DNA of 55,461 nucleotides, from IMG/VR virus record IMGVR_UViG_3300031653_000002, positions 1 through 55,461 of that record, one strand, 5' to 3'. Shown here piece after piece: positions 7,378-14,689 of this stretch (position 1 is its first letter; every line of letters begins with the position of its first letter). The position numbers and the translations under genes were made by a program. Below the pieces are notes generated by a model, which was given only the letters and a program-made list of their open reading frames with translations, searched no databases and was not told where the DNA came from. The DNA is from a virus.

Positions 7378-7819
7378 AATTCCGGTTAGTTTGAGTCCAC
7401 ATATAGTAAATGGTAAGCCGAGGGGGTACTATGTGTTGGCAGAACGATTATTTGCCAAAAACAAAAATCCTCATTTAGTGCGGAACCAATTTGTGGGCGT
7501 TGCAAAGTCCTTGGTGATTTCCGTAAGCCATAACTCCACATGGGATACACTATTGGAGATGAGTATTAGTATTCCCCATCTTCCGAGTGCTCCGCAACGT
7601 GCTAACAGGGTATACTGGTTGGATAAGGCTAAGTTATATCCAATCAATATGGGATTTCGTGCGTATGTACCGGGGTCGGTATTGAAACCAGAACCGGATG
7701 CGGAAAAAATAGAAACTATGGGGGAATTCAAACGATTCCAAATGGGGACAACGGATTTGTTTTATCTGGAAATCCCTATCATAACATTAGATATTCTTTT
7801 GGGAAAGGAAAAACTATAA
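7361..7819 (+). CDS. Hypothetical protein (152 aa)
   Basis: The ATG at 7361 follows GAGGAAAATAG inside the end of the previous gene. The product looks like a globular beta-rich protein without cysteines, membrane segments or known motif. It lies beside nucleotide-pool enzymes. Confidence 0.65.
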   Translation: MFNPIRIPVSLSPHIVNGKPRGYYVLAERLFAKNKNPHLVRNQFVGVAKSLVISVSHNSTWDTLLEMSISIPHLPSAPQRANRVYWLDKAKLYPINMGFRAYVPGSVLKPEPDAEKIETMGEFKRFQMGTTDLFYLEIPIITLDILLGKEKL

Positions 7820-8487
7820 TGAAAAGACCAAGAAAGTTAAGGTTCAAAAGGGGGGAAGAAGTTAGAATCTGTAAAGAAACTGACTTTGTTGGACCTAAGT
7901 GGAAAGATAATCCATCTATCGATGATCTTATAACAAATACGAAACTTATAAATGGAGGGTATGACTATTGGATAAGAGGGAGAGCTTTTCGAGATACTGA
8001 ACTCGAACCAGTGACAGAATCCTCCGCGAGCGAAAAGGATACGAACCCGAAAGACGCTATCGGAATCAAGAAAGTGCCGTTGTGGTTTATTCCTACGTTG
8101 CCTTTATGTGAAGTTGGGTTGGCATTTATGGAAGGCGGAAGAAAATATGGGGCTTTTAATTGGAGGGTTTCCGGTGTCCGAGCGTCCGTGTATTATGATG
8201 CAATTATGCGACACATGAACGCATGGAAAGAGGGACAAGATATAGACCCGGACAGTGGCATACACCATATATCCAAGGCCATTGCTTGCTTAATGGTTAT
8301 TCGGGATAGTATTGAGATGGGGAATTGGGAGGATGATAGGCCGGTCAAATATCCGGACGGGTTATCCATTTCTATACTGAATGAGAAAGCAGCCGGTATA
8401 ATTGAGAGGTATCCCGATTGTAAGAAACCTTTTACCCAAAATAATACATCTATAGACAGGACGAAACCTGTTCCGGGAGGTTATTAA
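7819..8487 (+). CDS. dATP/dGTP diphosphohydrolase-type protein (DUF5664 / MazZ-like)
   Basis: The central part shows the DUF5664 signature: NPKDAIGIKKVPLWFIP near residue 76, GGRKYGAFNWR near 107 and YYDAIMRHMNAWKEGQD followed by SGIHHISKA. This family, annotated as a dATP/dGTP diphosphohydrolase N-terminal domain, belongs to the all-alpha NTP pyrophosphatases and includes MazZ of phages with 2-aminoadenine DNA. An extra N-terminal region of about 70 residues resembles a small beta barrel. It starts one base inside the upstream stop. The HD phosphohydrolase two genes later makes a nucleotide-pool pair. Confidence 0.8.
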   Translation: MKRPRKLRFKRGEEVRICKETDFVGPKWKDNPSIDDLITNTKLINGGYDYWIRGRAFRDTELEPVTESSASEKDTNPKDAIGIKKVPLWFIPTLPLCEVGLAFMEGGRKYGAFNWRVSGVRASVYYDAIMRHMNAWKEGQDIDPDSGIHHISKAIACLMVIRDSIEMGNWEDDRPVKYPDGLSISILNEKAAGIIERYPDCKKPFTQNNTSIDRTKPVPGGY

Positions 8488-8760
8488 ATGTGGCAAGATA
8501 AGGTAAATGGATTGTTTGAACTCACCGGGGGCATTTTTATCCTGCTTAGTTGTATTAAACTCTATCGGGATAAGAAAGTACGGGGTGTTAGTTTTGTCCA
8601 CGTAAGCTACTTTACTATGTGGGGATACTGGAACATCCATTACTATATGAATCTCGCTCAATGGGTTAGCTTAATAGGTAGCTTATCCGTGACTATAATA
8701 AATACTATATGGTTGGGGATGATGATATATTATATTAGGAAGGAAAGACATGAAAGCTGA
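8488..8760 (+). CDS. Three-helix membrane protein, PQ-loop/SemiSWEET-like
   Basis: The 90 aa product has three hydrophobic helices with a GGIFILLSC start, a KLYRDKKVRGVSF turn, and a WGYWNIHYY middle. This layout is common in small phage membrane proteins and similar to half-transporters of the PQ-loop type. It sits between the two nucleotide-pool genes with stop/start contact on the left and an 11-base overlap on the right. Transport of a metabolite is possible but not shown. Confidence 0.65.
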   Translation: MWQDKVNGLFELTGGIFILLSCIKLYRDKKVRGVSFVHVSYFTMWGYWNIHYYMNLAQWVSLIGSLSVTIINTIWLGMMIYYIRKERHES

Positions 8761-9331
8761 TATAGTGACATACACCGGGAAGGCATTTAATATTTTCAAG
8801 CCCGACCCGAAGCTAATCTGCATCGAGGATATTGCCCATGCGTTGTCGAATATATGCAGGTATAATGGCCATACCAGAAACTTCTATAGCGTGGCGGAAC
8901 ATTGTGTCCGGGCATCATACCTAACAGTTGGGAAGCCGTTGATTAACCTACTGCATGACTCTGCGGAGGCTTACGTAGGAGATATGGTTTCCCCACACAA
9001 AAGGAATATGTTCTACTTTAATCCTTATCCTGTCAAAAATCCGATTGGGTTGACTCTTTTTGCAGAAACAGAAATGAGAATACTGGATATAATAGGGGTA
9101 GCATTGGGAGTTGATAATCTCTTTGAAAGGACAGAGCACCAAGATGTCCACAAGGCAGATATGATAATGTTTGTTACGGAAATTAGGGATTTGATGCCTG
9201 AATATATTGCTTTTGAACCTTGGGACGGAGGAATTATCGCGGATGCCAAGCGTATAGAGGGATGGGAACCTAAATATGCGGAACACGAATATTTACGAAG
9301 ATATAAGGAATTAAGCCATGAGCCTAAGTAA
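8750..9331 (+). CDS. HD-domain phosphohydrolase (YfbR/DatZ-like)
   Basis: The 193 aa protein has the HD metal site: SVAEHCVRA (His51), NLLHDSAEAYVGD (His69, Asp70, Glu73) and HKAD (Asp137). This arrangement is that of nucleotidases such as YfbR and of the phage dATP triphosphohydrolase DatZ. With the DUF5664 protein at 7819 it would reshape the dATP/dGTP pool. No PurZ gene is present, so a 2-aminoadenine genome is not implied. AAGGAAAG precedes the ATG. Confidence 0.82.
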   Translation: MKADIVTYTGKAFNIFKPDPKLICIEDIAHALSNICRYNGHTRNFYSVAEHCVRASYLTVGKPLINLLHDSAEAYVGDMVSPHKRNMFYFNPYPVKNPIGLTLFAETEMRILDIIGVALGVDNLFERTEHQDVHKADMIMFVTEIRDLMPEYIAFEPWDGGIIADAKRIEGWEPKYAEHEYLRRYKELSHEPK

Positions 9332-10226
9332 TGAACTAAAACATCAGATTTGTACTGGTTTACGTGCGGGATTAAGGCACAAAAAGATAGCTAAATTATC
9401 GGGATGCAATATAAGTACCGTGCGGCATTTATCATCGATACGTCCTACCAGGGTGTTACTCCTTTCCGACTCCCATTGCGGCAGTAATGTGGGCTTGACT
9501 CCCCCCGCATATCAGTACAGCTATATTGCTACGCCCCAATCCGAAGACCATAGGATCAGAAATAAGTGGTCTAAGTTACAAGAAGAATGTTGGAGTTGGT
9601 ACATAGCAACCTTGGAGCTTCTAAAACCTATTGATAAATGCTTCATACTGGGGGATATGATAGACGGGGATGGAAGTCGTTCCGGGGGGACTGAGCTTAT
9701 CGTTACGGATAGGAATGTACAGGTATCTATGGCTCTCGAATGTATACAACAGGTAGAAGCGGATTATTATTGCATGGTTTTCGGCACCCCGTATCATAAC
9801 GGCCAAGCCGAAGACTTCGAGATGAATATAGCAGAGAGGCTTGATTGCAAAATAGGTGGGCATGAGTGGGAAACCGTCAACGGTTGTATATTCGACTTGA
9901 AGCATAAGCAGGGTAACTGTATTAATCCCGCCACGTCCCTTTATAATGAGATACGCGATAGTAGAGAATGGTCATCTCTTGGGGAACAGCCCAGACCAGA
10001 CATTATAGTTAGAGCACATACCCATAGATATTGCAAATTTGAGATGGAGGAGATTACGGCATTATCTCTACCGGCCACCCAAGCCTACGGCACGAAGTAT
10101 GGCTCCAGACAATGCTCAAGAAAAGTCCAATTTGGACTTGTGGCTGTTGACGTATGGCCGGATGGATACGCGGTGCCGCTTGTACATATCGCAAAATTAA
10201 ATTCGCACAAAACCAAAACTAACTAA
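9318..10226 (+). CDS. Calcineurin-like metallophosphoesterase with N-terminal HTH
   Basis: Residues 1-40 look like a helix-turn-helix (GLRHKKIAKLSGCNISTVRHL). The rest has the metallophosphoesterase motifs LLLSDSHCGS (Asp51, His53), ILGDMIDGDG (Asp113), GTPYHNG in place of GNHD near 158 and RAHTHRY near 236. The family acts on nucleic-acid or nucleotide phosphoesters. The substituted GNHD-like motif keeps the His but loses the Asn. It is the last gene before the promoter at 10235. Confidence 0.83.
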   Translation: MSLSNELKHQICTGLRAGLRHKKIAKLSGCNISTVRHLSSIRPTRVLLLSDSHCGSNVGLTPPAYQYSYIATPQSEDHRIRNKWSKLQEECWSWYIATLELLKPIDKCFILGDMIDGDGSRSGGTELIVTDRNVQVSMALECIQQVEADYYCMVFGTPYHNGQAEDFEMNIAERLDCKIGGHEWETVNGCIFDLKHKQGNCINPATSLYNEIRDSREWSSLGEQPRPDIIVRAHTHRYCKFEMEEITALSLPATQAYGTKYGSRQCSRKVQFGLVAVDVWPDGYAVPLVHIAKLNSHKTKTN

Positions 10227-10234
10227 TTTTTCTC

Positions 10235-10263
10235 TTGACATCACATCTTGGATTTGATATAAT
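10235..10263 (+). promoter_or_regulatory. Sigma-70 promoter
   Basis: TTGACA at 10235-10240, 17-base spacer, TATAAT at 10258-10263. It drives the gene at 10310. Confidence 0.88.
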
Positions 10264-10309
10264 GCACTTGTTATAAAAAAAATGAATAACTTTTTTGAAG
10301 GGAAAGATG

Positions 10310-10663
10310 ATGAGTAAGTTCAATTGTAATGATGTTGTAATGGTACGGGAAGGAGCGTGGAGTAGAATTCTGAACGGAAGTGATACTAACTTAACTCCTC
10401 TTGAGAGGGTAGAAGCAAAAAATTATCAGAATGAGCGACGTGAGTTTAGGATTTTGGCCACTAACAGCAAGATAGAAATATTGCCCGATAAATTTGCTAA
10501 TACTTTAATACGTGCACTTGATAATGATGAGATTATTGCCATTAATGATTGCAATTTGTATCAGGAGCATAAAATCACAGTTGCATTTATGTCGAATGGC
10601 AAGGATGTAACGGCTGAAATGAGCGAAGAATCGAAACGGGCTGTATTAGAAGCCAATCTATAA
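10310..10663 (+). CDS. Hypothetical protein (117 aa)
   Basis: Two ATGs in tandem (10307 and 10310) follow GAAGGGAAAG; the second has the better spacing. The product is a soluble, mildly acidic protein with no known motif. It is the first gene of a short transcript with its own strong promoter, so it is likely well expressed. Confidence 0.68.
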   Translation: MSKFNCNDVVMVREGAWSRILNGSDTNLTPLERVEAKNYQNERREFRILATNSKIEILPDKFANTLIRALDNDEIIAINDCNLYQEHKITVAFMSNGKDVTAEMSEESKRAVLEANL

Positions 10664-10674
10664 GGAAAGGGAAG

Positions 10675-11553
10675 ATGATGAATTTTTCAATAGTACGTTA
10701 TCTGCCAGAAAAATATAATATTCAAGCTATCCCCGTTGACTCCCCGATATTCCTACACAGGGATGGGACTATACATACCCCTACAACCTGGACATTGGCC
10801 GATGGGGCTTGGAAGACAAGAAGGGAAGCACAGGAATTTCTCGACGAATGGCTACCCCAATCCGAGTGGCTAAGCCGTTCAGCTATTGGGAACGCTGCTA
10901 AAGAATCCGAAAAGGACGCCCTGTGGTATTCAATTCTGCATTGGAGGCAGATTATTATAAAAGGAATCGATGAATACAGGAAGGGCACAGCGGCAGGTAA
11001 AGTTGGGACATATAATAAATATTGTGCTATTTGTTTAAGATGTTGCCATAAGCATATAATATGTCCACTAAGAGGAAACATCTGCGGGGGAAGATGTATT
11101 GGTGAATGGGCCAACGCAAGGCGGGGTTTGACCTATGGGAGTCTTGATGGGGCTATCGGGCTTCACAATAAAATGGTTAAAATATATAACGAAAAGTATG
11201 AGGATAAGATTATGGAAGAAACAAAAATCGACGATGTAATAGTGGTTGACGGTGTAGGATATGATAAGGAAACAGTCAAGGCTGCAATGAAAGCCTATGA
11301 AGAACCTCCGCAGGTGTCGGATGCCGATGTTCCTTTCGATCCCTTGGATGTCGTAGATAATGGCATGGGGCTGAGGGTAATACTTTTTTCCGGAGATAAG
11401 TACCACGCAGTAGATTTGAAAGACGGGATTAGTGCGGCGGATTCCGAGGATGGACGATTCAAAGGCGTGGGGTATAAGAAAATCGGAACCCTTAGAGGCG
11501 GAAGTTTCCATTATGAGGACAACGTATCTTTCATAAGAAGGGTACAGTTATAG
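10675..11553 (+). CDS. Hypothetical protein with a central zinc cluster (292 aa)
   Basis: The N-terminal part is a compact domain with WYSILHWRQII near residue 84. The centre holds CAICLRCCHKHIICP and GNICGGRC, six to seven cysteines that could bind one or two metal ions. The C-terminal third, after an acidic linker, looks like a separate beta domain. I cannot assign a function. Downstream lies a copy of the iterated motif serving as a ribosome site. Confidence 0.68.
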   Translation: MMNFSIVRYLPEKYNIQAIPVDSPIFLHRDGTIHTPTTWTLADGAWKTRREAQEFLDEWLPQSEWLSRSAIGNAAKESEKDALWYSILHWRQIIIKGIDEYRKGTAAGKVGTYNKYCAICLRCCHKHIICPLRGNICGGRCIGEWANARRGLTYGSLDGAIGLHNKMVKIYNEKYEDKIMEETKIDDVIVVDGVGYDKETVKAAMKAYEEPPQVSDADVPFDPLDVVDNGMGLRVILFSGDKYHAVDLKDGISAADSEDGRFKGVGYKKIGTLRGGSFHYEDNVSFIRRVQL

Positions 11554-11571
11554 AAACCTTGCGGAGGAAAT

Positions 11572-11688
11572 ATGATGAGGACTAACTACAATATTGATCC
11601 CGAATGTGAGGAATTGGACGAGCTTGATGAATCATTTGAACTTGAACGGGATACCGATGAGTACGAACCCATCGATTGGGACGAATAG
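11572..11688 (+). CDS. Small acidic protein (38 aa)
   Basis: The ATG follows TTGCGGAGGAAAT, where the genome-wide motif itself supplies GGAGG. About half of the residues are Asp or Glu and there is a single Cys. Highly acidic small phage proteins sometimes mimic DNA or bind host DNA-binding proteins, but this is only an analogy. Confidence 0.55.
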   Translation: MMRTNYNIDPECEELDELDESFELERDTDEYEPIDWDE

Positions 11689-11749
11689 GTTATGTATATA
11701 CATTGTACTGATTGTAATGATTATACTGCTTAAATCTTTTCCCTTCACA

Positions 11750-11794
11750 CCTCCGCAGGGTATATCGACTTATTCTGCGGAGGCTTCCCTTTTT
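11750..11794 (+). terminator. Intrinsic terminator built from two inverted copies of the iterated motif
   Basis: CCTCCGCAG (11750-11758) and CTGCGGAGG (11775-11783) form a 9-bp stem with a 16-base loop, followed by CTTCCCTTTTT. Using an iterated motif pair as a terminator stem recalls the pairing of DNA-uptake sequences in some bacteria. Confidence 0.75.
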
Positions 11795-11817
11795 ATCTAT
11801 GGGGTAGAATTTTTTAC

Positions 11818-11846
11818 TTGACTTCGGGATGGGATTTTGGTATAAT
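11818..11846 (+). promoter_or_regulatory. Sigma-70 promoter
   Basis: TTGACT, 17-base spacer, TATAAT at 11841-11846, directly after the motif-pair terminator and upstream of the gene at 11897. Confidence 0.85.
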
Positions 11847-11896
11847 CGGGGGAATGAGAGAAAAGTTTTTTGACAATTAATTTGAGAGGATTGAAG

Positions 11897-12280
11897 ATGT
11901 GTTTAGAAACCGTATATCGCGGAAACGAAAAGCGTGAGGCGAAGAAAGAATTACCGGATGTTATTGTGGGCTATAAAGTTATTGATAGGCATACGAATAA
12001 AACAGAGTATACTGATATAGATATAAAAGAAGGAATTAATTGTTTCGCGTCTAATAGCTTAGCCAGAGGAGAGGATAGGTATATCGGTGGGAGTCATGTT
12101 TTTCTGAATGAGATGGATGCAACAAGGTGGATATGCGACAATAGCCGACTCAAGGTAATAAAAGTTTATGTTGCAAAGAAGGACATAAATTCGATTGGGC
12201 GGCAGGGTGAGTTTTGGAGTCGTGGATATACAATCACGGTTAAGAAGTTCACAGTTAAAAGTCTAAGGGGGATAGAATGA
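11897..12280 (+). CDS. Hypothetical protein (127 aa)
   Basis: The ATG at 11897 follows GAGAGGATTGAAG; nine upstream in-frame codons are not needed. The protein begins MCLETVYRGNEK and has a mixed alpha/beta body. Cys2 is conspicuous, but no other amidotransferase motif is present, so that function is not proposed. It is the last gene of normal composition, together with the next one, before the repeat region and the A+T-rich cassette. Confidence 0.68.
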   Translation: MCLETVYRGNEKREAKKELPDVIVGYKVIDRHTNKTEYTDIDIKEGINCFASNSLARGEDRYIGGSHVFLNEMDATRWICDNSRLKVIKVYVAKKDINSIGRQGEFWSRGYTITVKKFTVKSLRGIE

Positions 12281-12438
12281 AAAGGCGGATATTGCAGGGA
12301 TTAATGTTGCCGGTGTGGATATTTATTTTTACAGCTATTGGGATCGTGGCTGCGGTAGAATATGCCATTGATGGGGATTGCAGTAGTGCCAAGGAAGAAG
12401 CCCGGAATCTCTTTCACAAAATCAAATCGGGTGCGTAA
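12277..12438 (+). CDS. Single-pass membrane protein (53 aa)
   Basis: The ATGA overlap with the previous stop and a hydrophobic stretch LPVWIFIFTAIGIVAAV support a small membrane protein with a charged C-terminus. Function is unknown. Confidence 0.6.
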   Translation: MKRRILQGLMLPVWIFIFTAIGIVAAVEYAIDGDCSSAKEEARNLFHKIKSGA

Positions 12439-12483
12439 TTTTGTCAATGTGCCCAAGGGTTTGTTATGGGACTATGGAAATAC

Positions 12484-12574
12484 GTCCGATAACATGGGGC
12501 GATAGCCAGGCAGTCCGATAATGTTGCAGGTGTTATAGGACGTTGGGATGCTGGGATGTGGAAAGTCCGATAAC
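12484..12574. repeat. GTCCGATAAY repeat array, left side
   Basis: Exact direct copies lie at 12484, 12513 and 12565, with weaker relatives at 12602 (TATCGGGTA, reverse) and 12815 (GTCCGAT). The same 10-mer recurs on the far side of the cassette at 18286-18533. The stretch 12439-12849 has no gene; besides this array it holds the promoter at 12682. Confidence 0.82.
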
Positions 12575-12681
12575 TCAATCCCCCCTCGAATAGGATTTGA
12601 ATATCGGGTAATCATATTTTTTTCAGTTTTGATTATTATATCATATTAAGGGCGGAATGTAAAGAAATTTTTATTTTTTTC

Positions 12682-12709
12682 TTGCATTTAATTTTTTTTG
12701 TGTTATAAT
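12682..12709 (+). promoter_or_regulatory. Promoter of the cassette
   Basis: TTGCAT at 12682-12687, 16-base spacer rich in T, TATAAT at 12704-12709. It stands at the left edge of the cassette and could drive the genes to the terminator at 15634. Confidence 0.72.
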
Positions 12710-12849
12710 TTGTATAGTTTGGGCAAGCCCCTATGTTTGAGTATTTTTTTGGAGGGCGTCAAAATGACATACTAATGAAAAATTGTAATCGGGCATTGAA
12801 TATATATGTTTAGTGTCCGATTATGGTTTTTTGTTTAGGGGATATTAAA

Positions 12850-13026
12850 ATGAATTACACAATAACATTAGGGGATGTCAAAGTGGATTACACAATAACA
12901 TACAATTCAGACAATAGCATAACAATTAGCACAATACATAATGGCGTTCGACTTCATAAGCAGTATTATGGCTATACAGAGAAGCAAGCCGAAAAACAGT
13001 TTTATATATGGATTGCGTCACAATAA
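12850..13026 (+). CDS. Small hypothetical protein (58 aa)
   Basis: The ATG at 12850 follows TTAGGGGATATTAAA. The product is a short beta-rich protein with two similar strands at its start (YTITLGDVKVDYTITYN). No cysteines or motif are present. It is the first gene of the cassette. Confidence 0.55.
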   Translation: MNYTITLGDVKVDYTITYNSDNSITISTIHNGVRLHKQYYGYTEKQAEKQFYIWIASQ

Positions 13027-13046
13027 TTTTTGTTTAAGGGGTTAAA

Positions 13047-13118
13047 ATGCTATTCGATAATATATCAAATAAAGCAATGGTGCTATTAATCGTATTATCT
13101 TATATGGTTTTGTGTTAG
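13047..13118 (+). CDS. Very small membrane peptide (23 aa)
   Basis: TTTAAGGGGTTAAA precedes the ATG at the same spacing as at neighbouring genes. The product ends in a hydrophobic stretch (VLLIVLSYMVLC). The ribosome site is the main support. Confidence 0.4.
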   Translation: MLFDNISNKAMVLLIVLSYMVLC

Positions 13119-13129
13119 GGGGGTTTATA

Positions 13130-13393
13130 ATGATTTTAAGACAAACATTTAATGAGCCGATTAGTGGTTTTTGGGATGGTGGGGCAAAACGTGTTTTTGA
13201 CTGGTCAATCGACGGTACGCCACAACAAGACAGTAAAGGCAAATTTGTAAAAGTTGGTAGCTGGGCAGCCAATCACTGGTTTCATGTATCGTTGGGCAAA
13301 ACAGATAAACAAACATTGTCTTATGCTAAAACACGTTTGCAAACACTGGCGGATAAAGCTTGTAAAAAATGTATCTTTGAATTTATAGATTAG
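13130..13393 (+). CDS. Hypothetical protein (87 aa)
   Basis: TTAGGGGGGTTTATA precedes the ATG at 13130; six earlier in-frame codons overlap that site. The protein has a Trp/Gly-rich N-terminal half and a Lys-rich helical end with CKKC. I do not recognise it. Confidence 0.6.
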   Translation: MILRQTFNEPISGFWDGGAKRVFDWSIDGTPQQDSKGKFVKVGSWAANHWFHVSLGKTDKQTLSYAKTRLQTLADKACKKCIFEFID

Positions 13394-13400
13394 ATTTGAT

Positions 13401-13526
13401 ATGAAAACGCCAAAACGCAAGTATAAATACGAAACCTGGCTGGAATATCCAAAGGCAAGGAAAGTTAAAAAAGAGGATAAATTTGTTAATGAACAAGAAA
13501 AAAGAAATAAGAAATTTGATTTTTAA
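13401..13526 (+). CDS. Small basic protein (41 aa)
   Basis: The frame is Lys/Arg-rich with many charged residues and no motif. It lacks a clear ribosome site and probably relies on coupling to the gene ending at 13393. Confidence 0.4.
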   Translation: MKTPKRKYKYETWLEYPKARKVKKEDKFVNEQEKRNKKFDF

Positions 13527-13532
13527 GGGGGT
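13506..13532 (+). repeat. 27-base translation-leader repeat, copy 1
   Basis: The segment ending in TTTGATTTTTAAGGGGGT is repeated with one mismatch at 15420-15446. Each copy lies just upstream of a start codon (13538 and 15453) and contains the ribosome site. Confidence 0.75.
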
Positions 13533-13537
13533 TTAAT

Positions 13538-14689
13538 GTGGATAATGGGGATCAACAATTAGTATGTTATAATTGTGAAAGCGAAATAGACGGCTGCGAT
13601 TATCAAGAAATAGACAACGAGATATACTGCCAGAGCTGTTACGATGAACTGTTTTGTTGTTGCGATAATTGCAATGAAACAGTATCGATCGACAATACAC
13701 ACTGTATTAATGATGCATGTATTTGTGATGATTGTTTCGATAATAACTATTTTTGTTGCGATGATTGCAGGGAATATAATCATAACGATAGTGCTATTAA
13801 TGCAGCAAACGGGGACACCATTTGTGAAGGATGTTACGGGGAAAATTATTTTACTTGTGAAGGATGTTATGAAGTATATCATGTGGATTGCTCTTGTGAT
13901 GGGTATTGTAATTGTTGTTACAATCAAAACAATAGCGGATGTTTGCACAATTACACGTATAAACCCGATCCAGTTTTTTACGGTAATGAAAAGGATAATT
14001 TATATTTTGGTATTGAACTGGAAATAGAATCACAAAGCAATGATATTGACGATATTGTTGAAAATATGAATGAATATATGTATGCAAAAGAGGATAGCAG
14101 TCTTGACAATGGATTTGAGATTGTATCACACCCTGCAACCTGGGATTGGATCAATAGCAATAAAAATTTGTGGAATGATATTTTAAGGCTTAAAGACGGA
14201 GGATTTAGGAGTTATAATACCGACACTTGTGGTATGCACGTTCATTTGAGTAAAGAAGCATTTTCATCCTTACATCTGTATAAGTTTTTGAAAATGTTTT
14301 ATGAAAATCAAGAGTTTATATTGACAATAAGCAGACGTAGAAAACATAACCTGGATAGATATGCCAGTCTTGAAACAGATGAAAGTATTGTATATAAAGC
14401 AACAAAAAAGTGTAATGGCCATACCAAACGATATACCGCAGTAAACCTTGAAAATAGCGAAACGATAGAAGTAAGGATATTTAGAGGCACATTGTCTGAA
14501 AACGGGTTTTATAGAAATATTGAGTTTTGCAAATCTTTATTTGAATTTACAAAAGAGGCAAGTCTTAAAGATATTACTGTATCTAAATATTGTGATTATG
14601 TAATGGATAACGAAAATACATATCCGAATTTAGCGACGTTCCTAATTGATAAGGAACTAATATCAACATTATTTAGCAGGGGACAATAA
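13538..14689 (+). CDS. Putative amidoligase with N-terminal LIM-like zinc modules
   Basis: GTG start at 13538, five bases after TAAGGGGG; the overlapping ATG at 13536 opens only eight codons. Residues 10-135 contain repeated CxxC...CxxCY units (about four treble-clef, LIM-like modules). Residues 155-383 match amidoligase-type enzymes of the GCS/glutamine-synthetase superfamily: YFGIELEIES, SSLDNGFEIVSHP, TCGMHVHLS and IEVRIFRG. Such enzymes form ATP-dependent amide bonds on a carboxylate. The adjacent class II amidotransferase, itself with a zinc module, would supply ammonia or act on the product. The substrate is unknown; the zinc modules may recruit it. Confidence 0.82.
   Translation: MDNGDQQLVCYNCESEIDGCDYQEIDNEIYCQSCYDELFCCCDNCNETVSIDNTHCINDACICDDCFDNNYFCCDDCREYNHNDSAINAANGDTICEGCYGENYFTCEGCYEVYHVDCSCDGYCNCCYNQNNSGCLHNYTYKPDPVFYGNEKDNLYFGIELEIESQSNDIDDIVENMNEYMYAKEDSSLDNGFEIVSHPATWDWINSNKNLWNDILRLKDGGFRSYNTDTCGMHVHLSKEAFSSLHLYKFLKMFYENQEFILTISRRRKHNLDRYASLETDESIVYKATKKCNGHTKRYTAVNLENSETIEVRIFRGTLSENGFYRNIEFCKSLFEFTKEASLKDITVSKYCDYVMDNENTYPNLATFLIDKELISTLFSRGQ

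Noticed and set aside
7819-9331. A Z-genome (2-aminoadenine) biosynthesis set
   Set aside because: MazZ-like and DatZ-like proteins and a PolA polymerase are present, but no adenylosuccinate-synthetase-type PurZ was seen in any ORF of this closed genome.
11897-12280. Class II amidotransferase, because of the MC start
   Set aside because: Apart from Cys2, none of the HFR, GGG, HP or HNG motifs are present.
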